A DNA stretch of 64,000 nucleotides. It comes from an uncultured Sphaerochaeta sp. (GTDB taxonomy: Bacteria; Spirochaetota; Spirochaetia; Sphaerochaetales; Sphaerochaetaceae). The position numbers were made by a program, and so were the translations under genes. Of this stretch, positions 55,199 to 63,085 are shown one piece after another; the stretch's first letter is position 1; the number at the start of each line of letters is the position of its first letter. The DNA is taken from the NCBI RefSeq assembly GCF_963677315.1, contig NZ_OY781940.1, forward strand, positions 1-64,000. Reading direction: 5' to 3'. The notes under the pieces were generated by a model. That model made no database searches and was not told the DNA's origin. It was given only the letters and a program-made list of their open reading frames with translations.

Positions 55199-55381
55199 AT
55201 AGGTCTCCTTGTCCTTGTTCTGTATCATGGCTATATTCTAGTGAATTACTATTAGATAATCAAGTACTGATAGACTAATGTATTTGTATTGTTCCGCTCT
55301 CTTTTTGTAAATTACCGTTATTTATTATTCATATTTTTGTTTTTGTATATCTCTGAACCTTTCTGGTGGCGGAGACCATGC

Positions 55382-55411
55382 AAAACGACCCCCCTGAACT
55401 AGGGGGGTCGT
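55382..55411 (-). terminator. Terminator of the superoxide dismutase gene
   Basis: On the minus strand ACGACCCCCCT pairs perfectly with AGGGGGGTCGT around a 5-base loop, followed by TTTTG. It begins 17 bases after the stop. Confidence 0.9.
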
Positions 55412-55427
55412 GAAGAGTACAATACGT

Positions 55428-56048
55428 CTATGAAAGGAGTTTCAGGTAGTCTTCTTCTACCTTTGCCCAATCAAGGACATTCCAAATTGCGTTCAGGTAG
55501 TCTGCCCTAAGGTTCTTGTATTTCAAGTAGTATGCATGCTCCCAAACATCGATACCAAGAATGGGCACCCCACCCTTCTTGTCCATCAAGGGTGTATCCT
55601 GGTTCGGGGTATTTACCACTTCCAGGGATCCGTCAGAATGTGCAACAAGGAATGCCCAGCCTGAACCAAATCTTCCTGCTGCCTGACTGTTCAGTGTTTC
55701 TTTTAAAGCATCAAGGCTTCCAAAATCTTTCTTGATTCTATCGAGTAATGAGCCTTTGGGTGCATGAGCGGCTGATGGACTGAGAATTGAGAAATAGAGA
55801 TTATGATTTGCATAACCTCCCCCATTATTTCTCACAGCGGTTCTGAGCTTCTCGTCGGAGATAGAATCGAGGTTCTTGAGTATGTCTTCAATGGAGCGAT
55901 CTTTCAGGCTTGGATCCTTCTCTACCGCAGCATTAAGATTCTTTGTATATCCAGCATGGTGTTTCGTGTAGTGGGTCACCATGGTTAATTCATCGATATG
56001 CGGTTCCAACGCATCAAAACCGTAGGAAAGTTCAACTTGCTTAAACAT
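55428..56048 (-). CDS. Superoxide dismutase (Fe/Mn)
   Basis: The enzyme converts superoxide to oxygen and peroxide. The 206-residue product has the four metal ligands in family context: His in VTHYTKHHAGY, His in NNGGGYANHNLYF, and Asp and His in LGIDVWEHAYYLKYKN. Gly in AAGRFGSGW and the usual length support activity. Iron versus manganese cannot be fixed from sequence. GGAGG lies before the ATG. With desulfoferrodoxin elsewhere in the window, the organism has both superoxide-handling types. Confidence 0.95.
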   Translation of the reverse strand: MFKQVELSYGFDALEPHIDELTMVTHYTKHHAGYTKNLNAAVEKDPSLKDRSIEDILKNLDSISDEKLRTAVRNNGGGYANHNLYFSILSPSAAHAPKGSLLDRIKKDFGSLDALKETLNSQAAGRFGSGWAFLVAHSDGSLEVVNTPNQDTPLMDKKGGVPILGIDVWEHAYYLKYKNLRADYLNAIWNVLDWAKVEEDYLKLLS

Positions 56049-56256
56049 GAAATACCTCCTATGTATCGTATGTTTATTTCCTAGTCTTTAACTAGGTATT
56101 AGTAAGTATACATAGATTTTCCCCATTAGGCAAGTCAAAATACAATGGAACACGATTATATTTCACGCATTAAACAATTTTTTCCAACCATCTTTACCTT
56201 TTTTTATTTTTACGTTACTGTTTGCTCGTTTCAGGGACGTAAGACCTGTAAGCGAT

Positions 56257-56332
<76 letters not shown>

Positions 56333-56448
56333 GCAAATAAACTACTATATAGAAAGAAGATACTGGCTAGATAGCTGGTATCTTTTCTTTTAAACAGTCA
56401 ACAAGTCACCCTTGACTTACATCAAAATCTACATCAAAACTATAGCTC

Positions 56449-57615
56449 ATGAGACATGAATACACTCTTTTCAAACGCTACAAGGATGCCAAGAACAAGA
56501 AAGGCATTGTTTGGTTCTTCTACTACTACGATGATGATGGAACGAGGAAACCTAAATCCACAGGCAAATCACTGAAGCATGAAGCCGTTGCCGTAGTGGA
56601 AAAGTTCCTCTCTCAGAATGACAGCAAAGACAGAACATTGAATGAGTATGCCAATACGTTCTTTGTATGGGATGAATGTTTGTATATCAAACGTCAGCTG
56701 GCGAAGGGAAAGAGATTTTCCAAGACCAATGCCACATTGAGAAGGAATCATTTGGACAATTACATCCTACCCCAATTCGGAAAGCGCAATCTTTCTTCAT
56801 TGAATCGTGTGGAGATTGAGAACTGGCTTGTAGCATTGAAGAGCAAGAACACTGGAGAAGCTTTGTCCAACCAGACGAAGAATCATATTCTCTATGCATT
56901 TCGTACCATTCTCAGAGAAGCGGAGCGAGAAGGCATTATTCCCTTCAACTGTCTTTCGACTGTTGAGTCGCTGGCGGTTCAGCCGAAGACCAGAGATGTA
57001 TTTTCCCAAGCAGAGCTACAAAAGCTGTTCCCGAGCGACCTCGAAGCACTGACGAAGAATTGGAGGGAGGAAGAGTATGCATATTACTTTTTCATCCTGG
57101 CAACAACAGGGATGAGAAGAGGTGAAGCCAGAGCTTTGAAGTGGAAGCATGTAATTGAAGACAAGAAGCGAAATGGTTTATTGATTGAAGAATCCATCAA
57201 GAACGATGATTCCACTGGGAGCACCAAGACAGGGAAAAGCAGAGTTGTGGTATTGAGCCAGAGAGCAGAGGAGATTCTGGAACATTGGAAAGCGAGTACG
57301 CCTTTCCATGATCCAGAGGATTTGATTTTCTATGGGAGCAATGGCAGCAGACCGATTATGGGAAAGACGCTGCAGAACAGATTTCAGAAAGCTTTGGAGA
57401 ATGCAAAAATAGAGATTAACGGAAGGAATCTGGTAATCCACAGTTTCAGACATACCTACAATACTCTTTTGAAGAATGTACTTCCCTTTGATATTCTGCA
57501 GGAGACTACAGGCCACAGTTCAGAAAGCATGACTGAAAGATATAACCACCCTTCTTTGAAGGATAGTTATCGGAGGATTCTGGAGCACGAGGATGCATTT
57601 GATGGGCTTTTCTGA
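56449..57615 (+). CDS. Tyrosine integrase of the tRNA-Arg element
   Basis: The 388-residue site-specific recombinase has an N-terminal arm-binding part (TLFKRYKDAKNKKGIVWFFY), a SAM-like core-binding domain (residues about 65-165), and the catalytic domain with Arg in TTGMRRGEARALKW, H-x-x-R in IHSFRHTYNT, His in TTGHSSESM and the nucleophile Tyr in TERYNHPS. All catalytic residues are present, so it is likely active. It lies 119 bases from the tRNA, the normal position for integrating elements. I see no excisionase gene. Confidence 0.93.
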   Translation: MRHEYTLFKRYKDAKNKKGIVWFFYYYDDDGTRKPKSTGKSLKHEAVAVVEKFLSQNDSKDRTLNEYANTFFVWDECLYIKRQLAKGKRFSKTNATLRRNHLDNYILPQFGKRNLSSLNRVEIENWLVALKSKNTGEALSNQTKNHILYAFRTILREAEREGIIPFNCLSTVESLAVQPKTRDVFSQAELQKLFPSDLEALTKNWREEEYAYYFFILATTGMRRGEARALKWKHVIEDKKRNGLLIEESIKNDDSTGSTKTGKSRVVVLSQRAEEILEHWKASTPFHDPEDLIFYGSNGSRPIMGKTLQNRFQKALENAKIEINGRNLVIHSFRHTYNTLLKNVLPFDILQETTGHSSESMTERYNHPSLKDSYRRILEHEDAFDGLF

Positions 57616-57729
57616 CAATCATAGTTGAGAGCCATATTGTCCGCTACACTCGGTGATTTTGGTAAGCAAGCTCACTCAAAATATACGTAGCAACAGAAGA
57701 GAAGAATTCAGGGATTTTTTCTATCAGAG

Positions 57730-57755
57730 CCTTGGTTATTGAGCCAAGGTTTTGG
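57730..57755 (+). terminator. Hairpin after the integrase gene
   Basis: CCTTGG and CCAAGG pair around an 8-base loop, then TTTTGG. It is weak but in the right place. The remainder of the 245-base gap up to the HEPN gene shows nothing else. Confidence 0.4.
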
Positions 57756-57860
57756 CTTTATCAGGAGGACGCCAAAGAGTCCTGATTAAGCCTAAACGGC
57801 CAGATATGGAGTAATAGATAAACCAGAGAGCTCAATATCTGTTCAAGTATGCTAATCTTT

Positions 57861-58502
57861 CTATTCTTCTTTGATTAGATAGGGTTTCCAGTCGACATTG
57901 TAAGACACCTTCTCCCATGGCGCCTTTCCAGTCATTTTTTCCAGATGATTACATAGTTCATTATTAATCAAACTAGCAACCTTACCTATAAGCTGTCTTA
58001 TATAATTTAAATAAAAACTTTGGGGGTGTTGTGCTTCCCTACCATGAGCAATTGCCCCACGAGCAGATACAAATTCATCGATCAGATTTTTTACATTCTC
58101 AACTGAAAAGTCTGCATATTTATTTTCTTCAACTTCATAGCGCCAATGCCAACTTTCAGTAATTTTTATCCCAAATACATCATTGAAAATTTCATCGATT
58201 TTCATAGATTTTGGAGAATTTAACGCCCTTATCTGTTCTTCTATACATTCGAGAACTTTATTCTTCCAATTATCACCAACAAGGCTCCACGCTGATAACT
58301 CATTTTTATCATTCTGAATATTCTTACAAATCTTCTTCTTCAATGCTTTCGGAACGTCTTTGGCATCAACTGTTTCAACTATAAACCTCGTCCCAGCAAT
58401 TATAATATCTTCAATAAACCTTTCCCAAGCAGAGGACAATAAGACATAAGCTGACCTTAAAAAAACCGTGTCTTTATCTTCTGCCGTATCTGCACCTACT
58501 TC
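57861..58502 (-). pseudogene. HEPN-domain protein, 3' part, split by IS66
   Basis: This part encodes about 210 residues of a MAE_28990/RiboL-PSP-type HEPN protein, starting at the target duplication (EVGADTAEDKDTVFLRSAYV). It has SAWERFIEDIIIAG early and the HEPN catalytic pattern R-x4-H in VSARGAIAHGRE near residue 145 of this part. HEPN proteins of this kind act as RNases in toxin-antitoxin and other defence systems. Any start codon near here lies in the insertion sequence (GTG at 58526). The 5' part is at 60966-61090. Together they make an intact frame of 252 codons, so the gene was broken only by the insertion. Confidence 0.8.
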
Positions 58503-58605
58503 GTAACAGTCAAACCAACAACGCACTAACCTGACACTCCTCTACCCGATATGATTGGGGCCGGAGTGTGAGATGCGTGAATTTCAAAGTTATGATGATC
58601 AAGAA

Positions 58606-60282
58606 TCAGTTGTTCTCTATAGGCCTCATGGCCTGGGAGAGCCTGTTCATCTCATCGGTGACAAGCTGCAGGTCCTCCGCCTTCACATTCCAGGGCATCA
58701 GCGGCTCGATCTGTTCGCCGGTGAGCTCAAGGTTGTCGTATTTGGCAGCCTGCATGAAGAGATAGGCAAGATAGTTGCGGGGATTCAGTCCCTGTCTCTT
58801 GGCTGTCTCAATGAGGCTGTAGAGCAGACAGGAAGCATCGGCACCATCATTGCTGCCGTGGTTCACCCAGTTCTTGCGTCCCTGAATGTAGACTCTGATA
58901 GATTGCTCACAGTCGTTGTTGTCGATTTTCAGCTCTGCATTCTCGAAGGAAAGCAGGACCTTGTCCCACTGGTTGAGAGCATAGGAAACCGCCCGTTTCT
59001 GCACCAGGTTGATCAGGGAGGTGGTGAGGGCCGCATTCTCAAGCCAAGCATGGAAGTCGTTGAGGATCGGCATCGAAAGAGCTTTCCTCTCTTCTATGAA
59101 TGCCTCCTTGGACATCTCCCCTGCGACAAGTCTTGCCCGAAGCTGGGAGTCGATCTTGTACAGCCTGGCGATCCAGGCGATGGCGGGCCCTGCAAGGTTG
59201 TGGTCCTTGGTGATCTTCTCGCAGTCCTTGAACCGTCTTGCAACATGGGCAAGGCAGACGCACCTATGGGCCTTGCCAAGGTAGGAATCATAGGCTCCGT
59301 AGCCGTCCGCCATCACCCATCCGGTGTAGTCGGTGAACATCGACAGCGGAGGGCCACCGCCCCTGCCGTCAAAATACCGGTACCAGGCGAGGTGCTCGTT
59401 GCACACCGCCCACATGTAGTTCTTCGTCTTTTCCGAACCCTGTTTTTTTGTGGTAGTTTCGTCCATATACAGAGCAGCTTGTGCGAGCACCTTCGCCCTG
59501 AACGATTCCTCGGCTGCCTTGATGCGCTCGAGGATTGCCAGCCCATAGTTGCTCATGTCCTGCCTGCTGATGTCGATGCCGTCAAGGCCGAGGGCCTTGC
59601 TCAGCCGGTTGTGCGGAACATGCAGTCCGTATTTCTGGTAGGCGATCTCGGCCAGCAACAGCTCACCGACCTTGGTCTTGGGAAGGAAGCGCCGGGAGCA
59701 TTGCGCGCTGAGCACGAGCTCCTCATCTTTGCATTTTACCGTATACTTTCGGTTCTCGACCTCTACCAGTATGACGGCGTTGATGCGTTGGAAGTACGAG
59801 GTGTGGGTGGATGGCATCGGGCGTACTGAATAGCCCCTGCTGCGGTAATCGTCAAGCACCGACGCCTCGACATCGTTGACCAGGTTCACCACATGTGAGG
59901 CTCCTGCAAGAGGTTTCCTTCCGACACTCTTCTTCCTGTACCCATCAATGGATTGCTGATTGGGTGAATCATCCTCTCCGGCAGACTGGGGCAGCATCTC
60001 GGGGGCGAACAGCGGCAGTGTCTCCCAATCGGGATTCTGCTTCAGCTGCTCGCTGGATTTGCCGAATTGTTGCTGGATGAGCAATTGCAGCGTCATGTGC
60101 ATCTGCTCGTTCTGTTTCTGCAATTGCTGCATCATCTGTTGCATCTGGGTGAACATGAGGCTGATCTGGTCGAAGCTCATGTCCCTGGTGGGGGCAAGGG
60201 GAGCCAATACCGAGGCCGGGCTTTTCAGCCCGTCCACCAAGATCTCGACCGTCCTTGATTTCCTGTCACCCTTGCTTTTCAT
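58606..60282 (-). CDS. tnpC: IS66 transposase TnpC
   Basis: The 558-residue DDE transposase of the IS66 family has a Gln-rich coiled-coil start (QMQQMMQQLQKQNEQMHM), the conserved LAEIAYQKYGLHVPHNR, the first Asp in ALYMDETTTKKQG, the second in WVMADGYGAYDSY, and the Glu in IDNNDCEQSIRV. The C-terminal PRNYLAYLF region is also typical. I do not see the CxxC zinc finger usual before the catalytic part. It lies last in the element's three-gene operon. Confidence 0.93.
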   Translation of the reverse strand: MKSKGDRKSRTVEILVDGLKSPASVLAPLAPTRDMSFDQISLMFTQMQQMMQQLQKQNEQMHMTLQLLIQQQFGKSSEQLKQNPDWETLPLFAPEMLPQSAGEDDSPNQQSIDGYRKKSVGRKPLAGASHVVNLVNDVEASVLDDYRSRGYSVRPMPSTHTSYFQRINAVILVEVENRKYTVKCKDEELVLSAQCSRRFLPKTKVGELLLAEIAYQKYGLHVPHNRLSKALGLDGIDISRQDMSNYGLAILERIKAAEESFRAKVLAQAALYMDETTTKKQGSEKTKNYMWAVCNEHLAWYRYFDGRGGGPPLSMFTDYTGWVMADGYGAYDSYLGKAHRCVCLAHVARRFKDCEKITKDHNLAGPAIAWIARLYKIDSQLRARLVAGEMSKEAFIEERKALSMPILNDFHAWLENAALTTSLINLVQKRAVSYALNQWDKVLLSFENAELKIDNNDCEQSIRVYIQGRKNWVNHGSNDGADASCLLYSLIETAKRQGLNPRNYLAYLFMQAAKYDNLELTGEQIEPLMPWNVKAEDLQLVTDEMNRLSQAMRPIENN

Positions 60283-60344
60283 AGAGATAAGTATAGCAGA
60301 AAACAGGGTTTAAGTATACTACTTGTAGACAATTAGATGCACTT

Positions 60345-60707
60345 TCAGACAGCTTTCCCAGGTCGCATCCGTACATTCTCCCAAGGGGTGAAACGACGGA
60401 AAATGTCTATACCGTCAAGCATTGCAAGCAGGTCTTCCCCACTGATTTCCTTCACCCTCTCCTCACTGTTCGGCCAGGCGAAGGTGTAGCCGCCCACCAG
60501 TTTCTTCTGCAGCAACAGGAACCCTGTCTTGTCCCACATGACGCACTTGATGCTGTCACGCCTCCTGCCGCAGAAGATGTACAACCCTCCCAGGGTGACG
60601 TCCATCTCCATGATGTTGGTGATGACCGACACGAATCCGTTGATACCGCGTCTTAAATCTGAGTATCCAGGGAGCAGATAGATCGGGATGCCGCTCATGT
60701 CAAGCAT
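60345..60707 (-). CDS. tnpB: IS66 accessory protein TnpB (Orf2)
   Basis: The 120-residue product matches the IS66 Orf2 family: PIYLLPGYSDLRRGINGF, GLYIFCGRRRDSIKCVMWDKTGFLLLQKK split by the usual loop, and FAWPNSEER. It is needed for transposition in this family, though its action is unknown. The ATG at 60707 follows GAGGAGG and overlaps the tnpA stop. Confidence 0.92.
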   Translation of the reverse strand: MLDMSGIPIYLLPGYSDLRRGINGFVSVITNIMEMDVTLGGLYIFCGRRRDSIKCVMWDKTGFLLLQKKLVGGYTFAWPNSEERVKEISGEDLLAMLDGIDIFRRFTPWENVRMRPGKAV

Positions 60708-60894
60708 TGGCTGCCTCCTCGATCCGGATCTTCCCTTCTTCATCAACGAGAACGTTCCCTGCTAGGCAGAATCGGTACTGGTCCGACCTGTTCCAGGGAA
60801 TAGGGTCAAACCGCTTCCTTGGCCTTCCCCGGCCACGTTTGACAGAACCGATGATCTCAACCTTGTATTGTTCGGTATTCTTGTTGGTTTCCAT
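60700..60894 (-). CDS. Short TnpA-like protein of the IS66 element
   Basis: This 64-residue frame stands where IS66 elements have tnpA but is shorter than usual and lacks an evident helix-turn-helix. It contains an AT-hook-like core, KRGRGRPRKR, then FRCLAGN-like beta sequence (YRFCLAGNVLVDEEG). It probably binds DNA near the IS ends. GGAGG (60901-60905, read on the minus strand) lies 6 bases before the ATG. Confidence 0.7.
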   Translation of the reverse strand: METNKNTEQYKVEIIGSVKRGRGRPRKRFDPIPWNRSDQYRFCLAGNVLVDEEGKIRIEEAANA

Positions 60895-60965
60895 TTTGCA
60901 CCTCCGGATACGAGTCTATCGGTGCTGGGACCTCCACATCAGTGCGTTGTTGGTTTGACTATTAC

Positions 60966-61090
60966 CCTACTTCTTCAAGTAAGAACTCCACATGAGCATC
61001 AATTAATAATTTGAGGTCTATATCTGTCTCTAAAAATCTTTTAATATAATCTGTAACTTTAGGATCATATTTAATTTTTGGTCTTTTCAT
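60966..61090 (-). pseudogene. HEPN-domain protein, 5' part
   Basis: An ATG at 61090 opens 41 codons (MKRPKIKYDPKVTDYIKRFL to HVEFLLEEV) that run into the insertion sequence at the duplicated CCTACTTC. In frame, EEV continues as GADTAEDK at the other side of the element. This is the missing start of the HEPN gene. The 245 bases upstream to the right attachment site are very AT-rich, contain the gene's promoter by position, and hold no other gene. Confidence 0.8.
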
Positions 61091-61335
61091 CTAGAACACT
61101 CCAAATTTTCTTAATTAACTTATAATATCATTGTATTTAGCGATTAATTATATTAGTTCTTAATATTTTTTAATTACCTACACCAATTCTACATCAAATT
61201 TCCTAATACTCTCTAATATTGATGTACAAACGCTGATAGCTCCTGATAAATCTACCCTCTCATGTTCGGTTCTATTTCTTTATATATTAATCGCTTATGA
61301 TAGCTTTTGATAAACAACGACAAACCTCATTTGGC

Positions 61336-61381
61336 GCCTTCTAAGCAGTAGGTCAGAGGTTCGAGACCTCTTTGGCGTAAA
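61336..61381 (+). repeat. Right attachment site (attR)
   Basis: The 46 bases match the tRNA-Arg 3' half at 56287-56332 exactly. The 5' half of a tRNA is absent, so this is not a tRNA gene. Confidence 0.9.
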
Positions 61382-61392
61382 ACACCTTTACT

Positions 61393-61419
61393 ACCGACCA
61401 CTTGTTGGTCGGTATTTTT
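61393..61419 (+). terminator. Terminator beyond attR, original tRNA-Arg terminator
   Basis: ACCGACCA and TGGTCGGT pair around CTTGT and are followed by ATTTTTG. Before integration it would have been directly behind tRNA-Arg. Confidence 0.8.
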
Positions 61420-61594
61420 GTGTTCATCACGTAAGACATACCTTAGGGTGATCTAAGATTTCCTCTTTGCTTGAAAATACTTGAAATAAGAAATTGTTTG
61501 TTTCGATACCCTTGACGAGTAACCAATGCTCATCTACGCTTATGACACAAGCACCTCAATCATATGACGGTGATTGAGCCTTAGGAGGAGTTGT

Positions 61595-61786
61595 ATGCTG
61601 GGCTACGATTTGCGCGTACAAACCACTTTCAGGTTTGATTATTGCAGAGTCTTCGATCCACCGAAGGAACATGAGCTTTTGCGTTTCTCTCGGCTCATCT
61701 GGTATGGCTATGATGAAGAAGGCCCAGCAGTCTACAGAAAAGACCCCAGAACTGGTGAGGTCGTTCGGATAGATTTCCAGCGTTAA
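61595..61786 (+). CDS. Small protein of unknown function upstream of potA
   Basis: The frame codes for 63 residues (MLGYDLRVQTTFRFDYCRVF and on to RTGEVVRIDFQR). AGGAGGAG lies 4 bases before the ATG, a strong ribosome site, and a TTGACG at 61512 may be its -35 box. It is soluble with charged and aromatic residues. I recognise no family. An open frame on the other strand has no ribosome site and is probably chance. Confidence 0.5.
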   Translation: MLGYDLRVQTTFRFDYCRVFDPPKEHELLRFSRLIWYGYDEEGPAVYRKDPRTGEVVRIDFQR

Positions 61787-61847
61787 GCACTCTCTTTCCA
61801 TTGAGGTATGAATATACAAATTCATTGAAATTTTATCGGATGAATGC

Positions 61848-61876
61848 TTGACAGTGGGGGGTAAATATTCGATATT
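61848..61876 (+). promoter_or_regulatory. Promoter of the pot operon
   Basis: TTGACA and GATATT are 17 bases apart, about 70 bases before the potA start. Confidence 0.6.
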
Positions 61877-61954
61877 CGCATTACCATCGTGAAGGCTCCA
61901 AAACACCTCTTTTGGAAATTCTATGCCTGAAACGAGTGGAGGAAATGGAAAAGA

Positions 61955-63085
61955 TTGAAAGGTGTTGAAGTAACTGCTCAACGGGTATCCCGTTCCTATG
62001 GTGATTTCAAGGCTCTTGATGATGTAAGCGTACAAATCAAGAGGGGAGAATTCTTCTCGCTGTTGGGTCCTTCTGGTTGTGGCAAGACCACACTGCTGAG
62101 GATTATCGCTGGATTCGATTATCCGGACTCGGGAAGCGTTGCCTTCGACAACAAGGACATCCTCCCCCTACCCCCTGAGAAACGTCAGGCAAATACCGTC
62201 TTCCAGACCTATGCATTGTTCCCCCATCTCACTGTCTACGAGAATATTGCTTTCCCGTTGCGACTCCGTCGTACTGATAAGGCAACTGTAGATCAGAAAG
62301 TCATGGAATATGTAAAACTGGTACAACTGGAAGAACATATTTACAAGAAACCTTCCATGCTCAGTGGAGGACAAAAACAACGCGTAGCCATCGCACGTGC
62401 CCTGATCAATGAACCAGCGGTACTACTGCTTGATGAACCGCTTTCAGCCCTGGATGCAAAACTGAGACAGAACCTGTTGGTGGAACTCGACCTCATCCAT
62501 GATAAGGTCGGCATCACATTCATCTATGTAACCCACGACCAGAGTGAAGCCCTCTCTGTATCTGATCGTATTGCAGTCATGAACAAGGGCAAGGTATTGC
62601 AGATAGGAACTCCTTATGAAATCTATGAAGCTCCAGCAACCAGATTTGTTGCCAGCTTCATCGGAGAGTCCAATATATTCCCCTGCACCGTACGCTCCTG
62701 TGAACCACAGGGAGAGGAGTACCTCCTACGTGTTGAGGTCCCTCTGCTGCAGGGTGAAGTATATGTAACTGATTCCGAAGCCCAGGAAGTTGGCTCTTCG
62801 CTCGACTTCACCGTCCGTCCAGAGAAAATCAGGATTTCGCCCAATCCTCCACGAAGCAACAATGCTACCATGAACACCTTCAAGGGAATTGTGGAAGAAC
62901 CCATCTATTCAGGATTTCAATCGAAGTTCTTTGTAAAATTGGAGAAGGAACCTGACACACTGGTGAAAGTATTCAAGCAGCACACAGTATTCTTGGAAGA
63001 AGGCCCTGAGATCCAGTGGAAGGATACGGTCTATGTGAGCTGGAGTGCAAACGACGGCTACTTGGTGAAGGATACAGAGCAATGA
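61955..63085 (+). CDS. potA: PotA, polyamine-type ABC transporter ATPase
   Basis: The 376-residue ATPase powers spermidine/putrescine-type uptake. It has Walker A LLGPSGCGKTT, Q-loop TVFQTYALFPHL, signature LSGGQKQRVAIARAL, Walker B LLLDEPLSALDAK, the switch His in IYVTHDQSEAL and a C-terminal TOBE domain (FTVRPEKIRIS). The only in-frame start before the conserved part is TTG at 61955, without a near ribosome site. An ATG at 61945 with GGAGG is one frame off and stops after seven codons. Removing one A of 61958-61960 would join it (MEKIEGVEVTAQRV), so a one-base change or error is likely. potB overlaps its stop by four bases. Confidence 0.9.
   Translation: MKGVEVTAQRVSRSYGDFKALDDVSVQIKRGEFFSLLGPSGCGKTTLLRIIAGFDYPDSGSVAFDNKDILPLPPEKRQANTVFQTYALFPHLTVYENIAFPLRLRRTDKATVDQKVMEYVKLVQLEEHIYKKPSMLSGGQKQRVAIARALINEPAVLLLDEPLSALDAKLRQNLLVELDLIHDKVGITFIYVTHDQSEALSVSDRIAVMNKGKVLQIGTPYEIYEAPATRFVASFIGESNIFPCTVRSCEPQGEEYLLRVEVPLLQGEVYVTDSEAQEVGSSLDFTVRPEKIRISPNPPRSNNATMNTFKGIVEEPIYSGFQSKFFVKLEKEPDTLVKVFKQHTVFLEEGPEIQWKDTVYVSWSANDGYLVKDTEQ

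Larger units (their letters stand above)
58503..60965 (-). mobile_element. IS66-family insertion sequence, complete
   Basis: The ends are 25-base inverted repeats with one mismatch, beginning GTAAC (58503-58527) and GTAAT (reverse strand of 60941-60965), the IS66-type GTAA terminus. The flanks carry the 8-base duplication CCTACTTC at 58495-58502 and 60966-60973, the length typical of IS66. Three genes (tnpA, tnpB, tnpC) are all open, so the 2463-base element looks recent and complete. Confidence 0.93.

Noticed and set aside
58503..58526. GTG at 58526 as the true start of the HEPN gene
   Set aside because: The codons before the target duplication come from the IS terminal repeat. The real start is on the other side of the element at 61090.
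58555..59829. A 424-codon open frame on the plus strand
   Set aside because: It lies wholly antisense to the IS66 transposase, which has all DDE motifs. The frame is a by-product of the transposase codon pattern.
61336..61381. A second tRNA-Arg gene
   Set aside because: Only the 3' half is present, so it is the right attachment site of the element.
61556..62035. A 159-codon open frame on the minus strand
   Set aside because: It overlaps the potA start and promoter and the small plus-strand gene, and it has no ribosome site or recognisable protein pattern.
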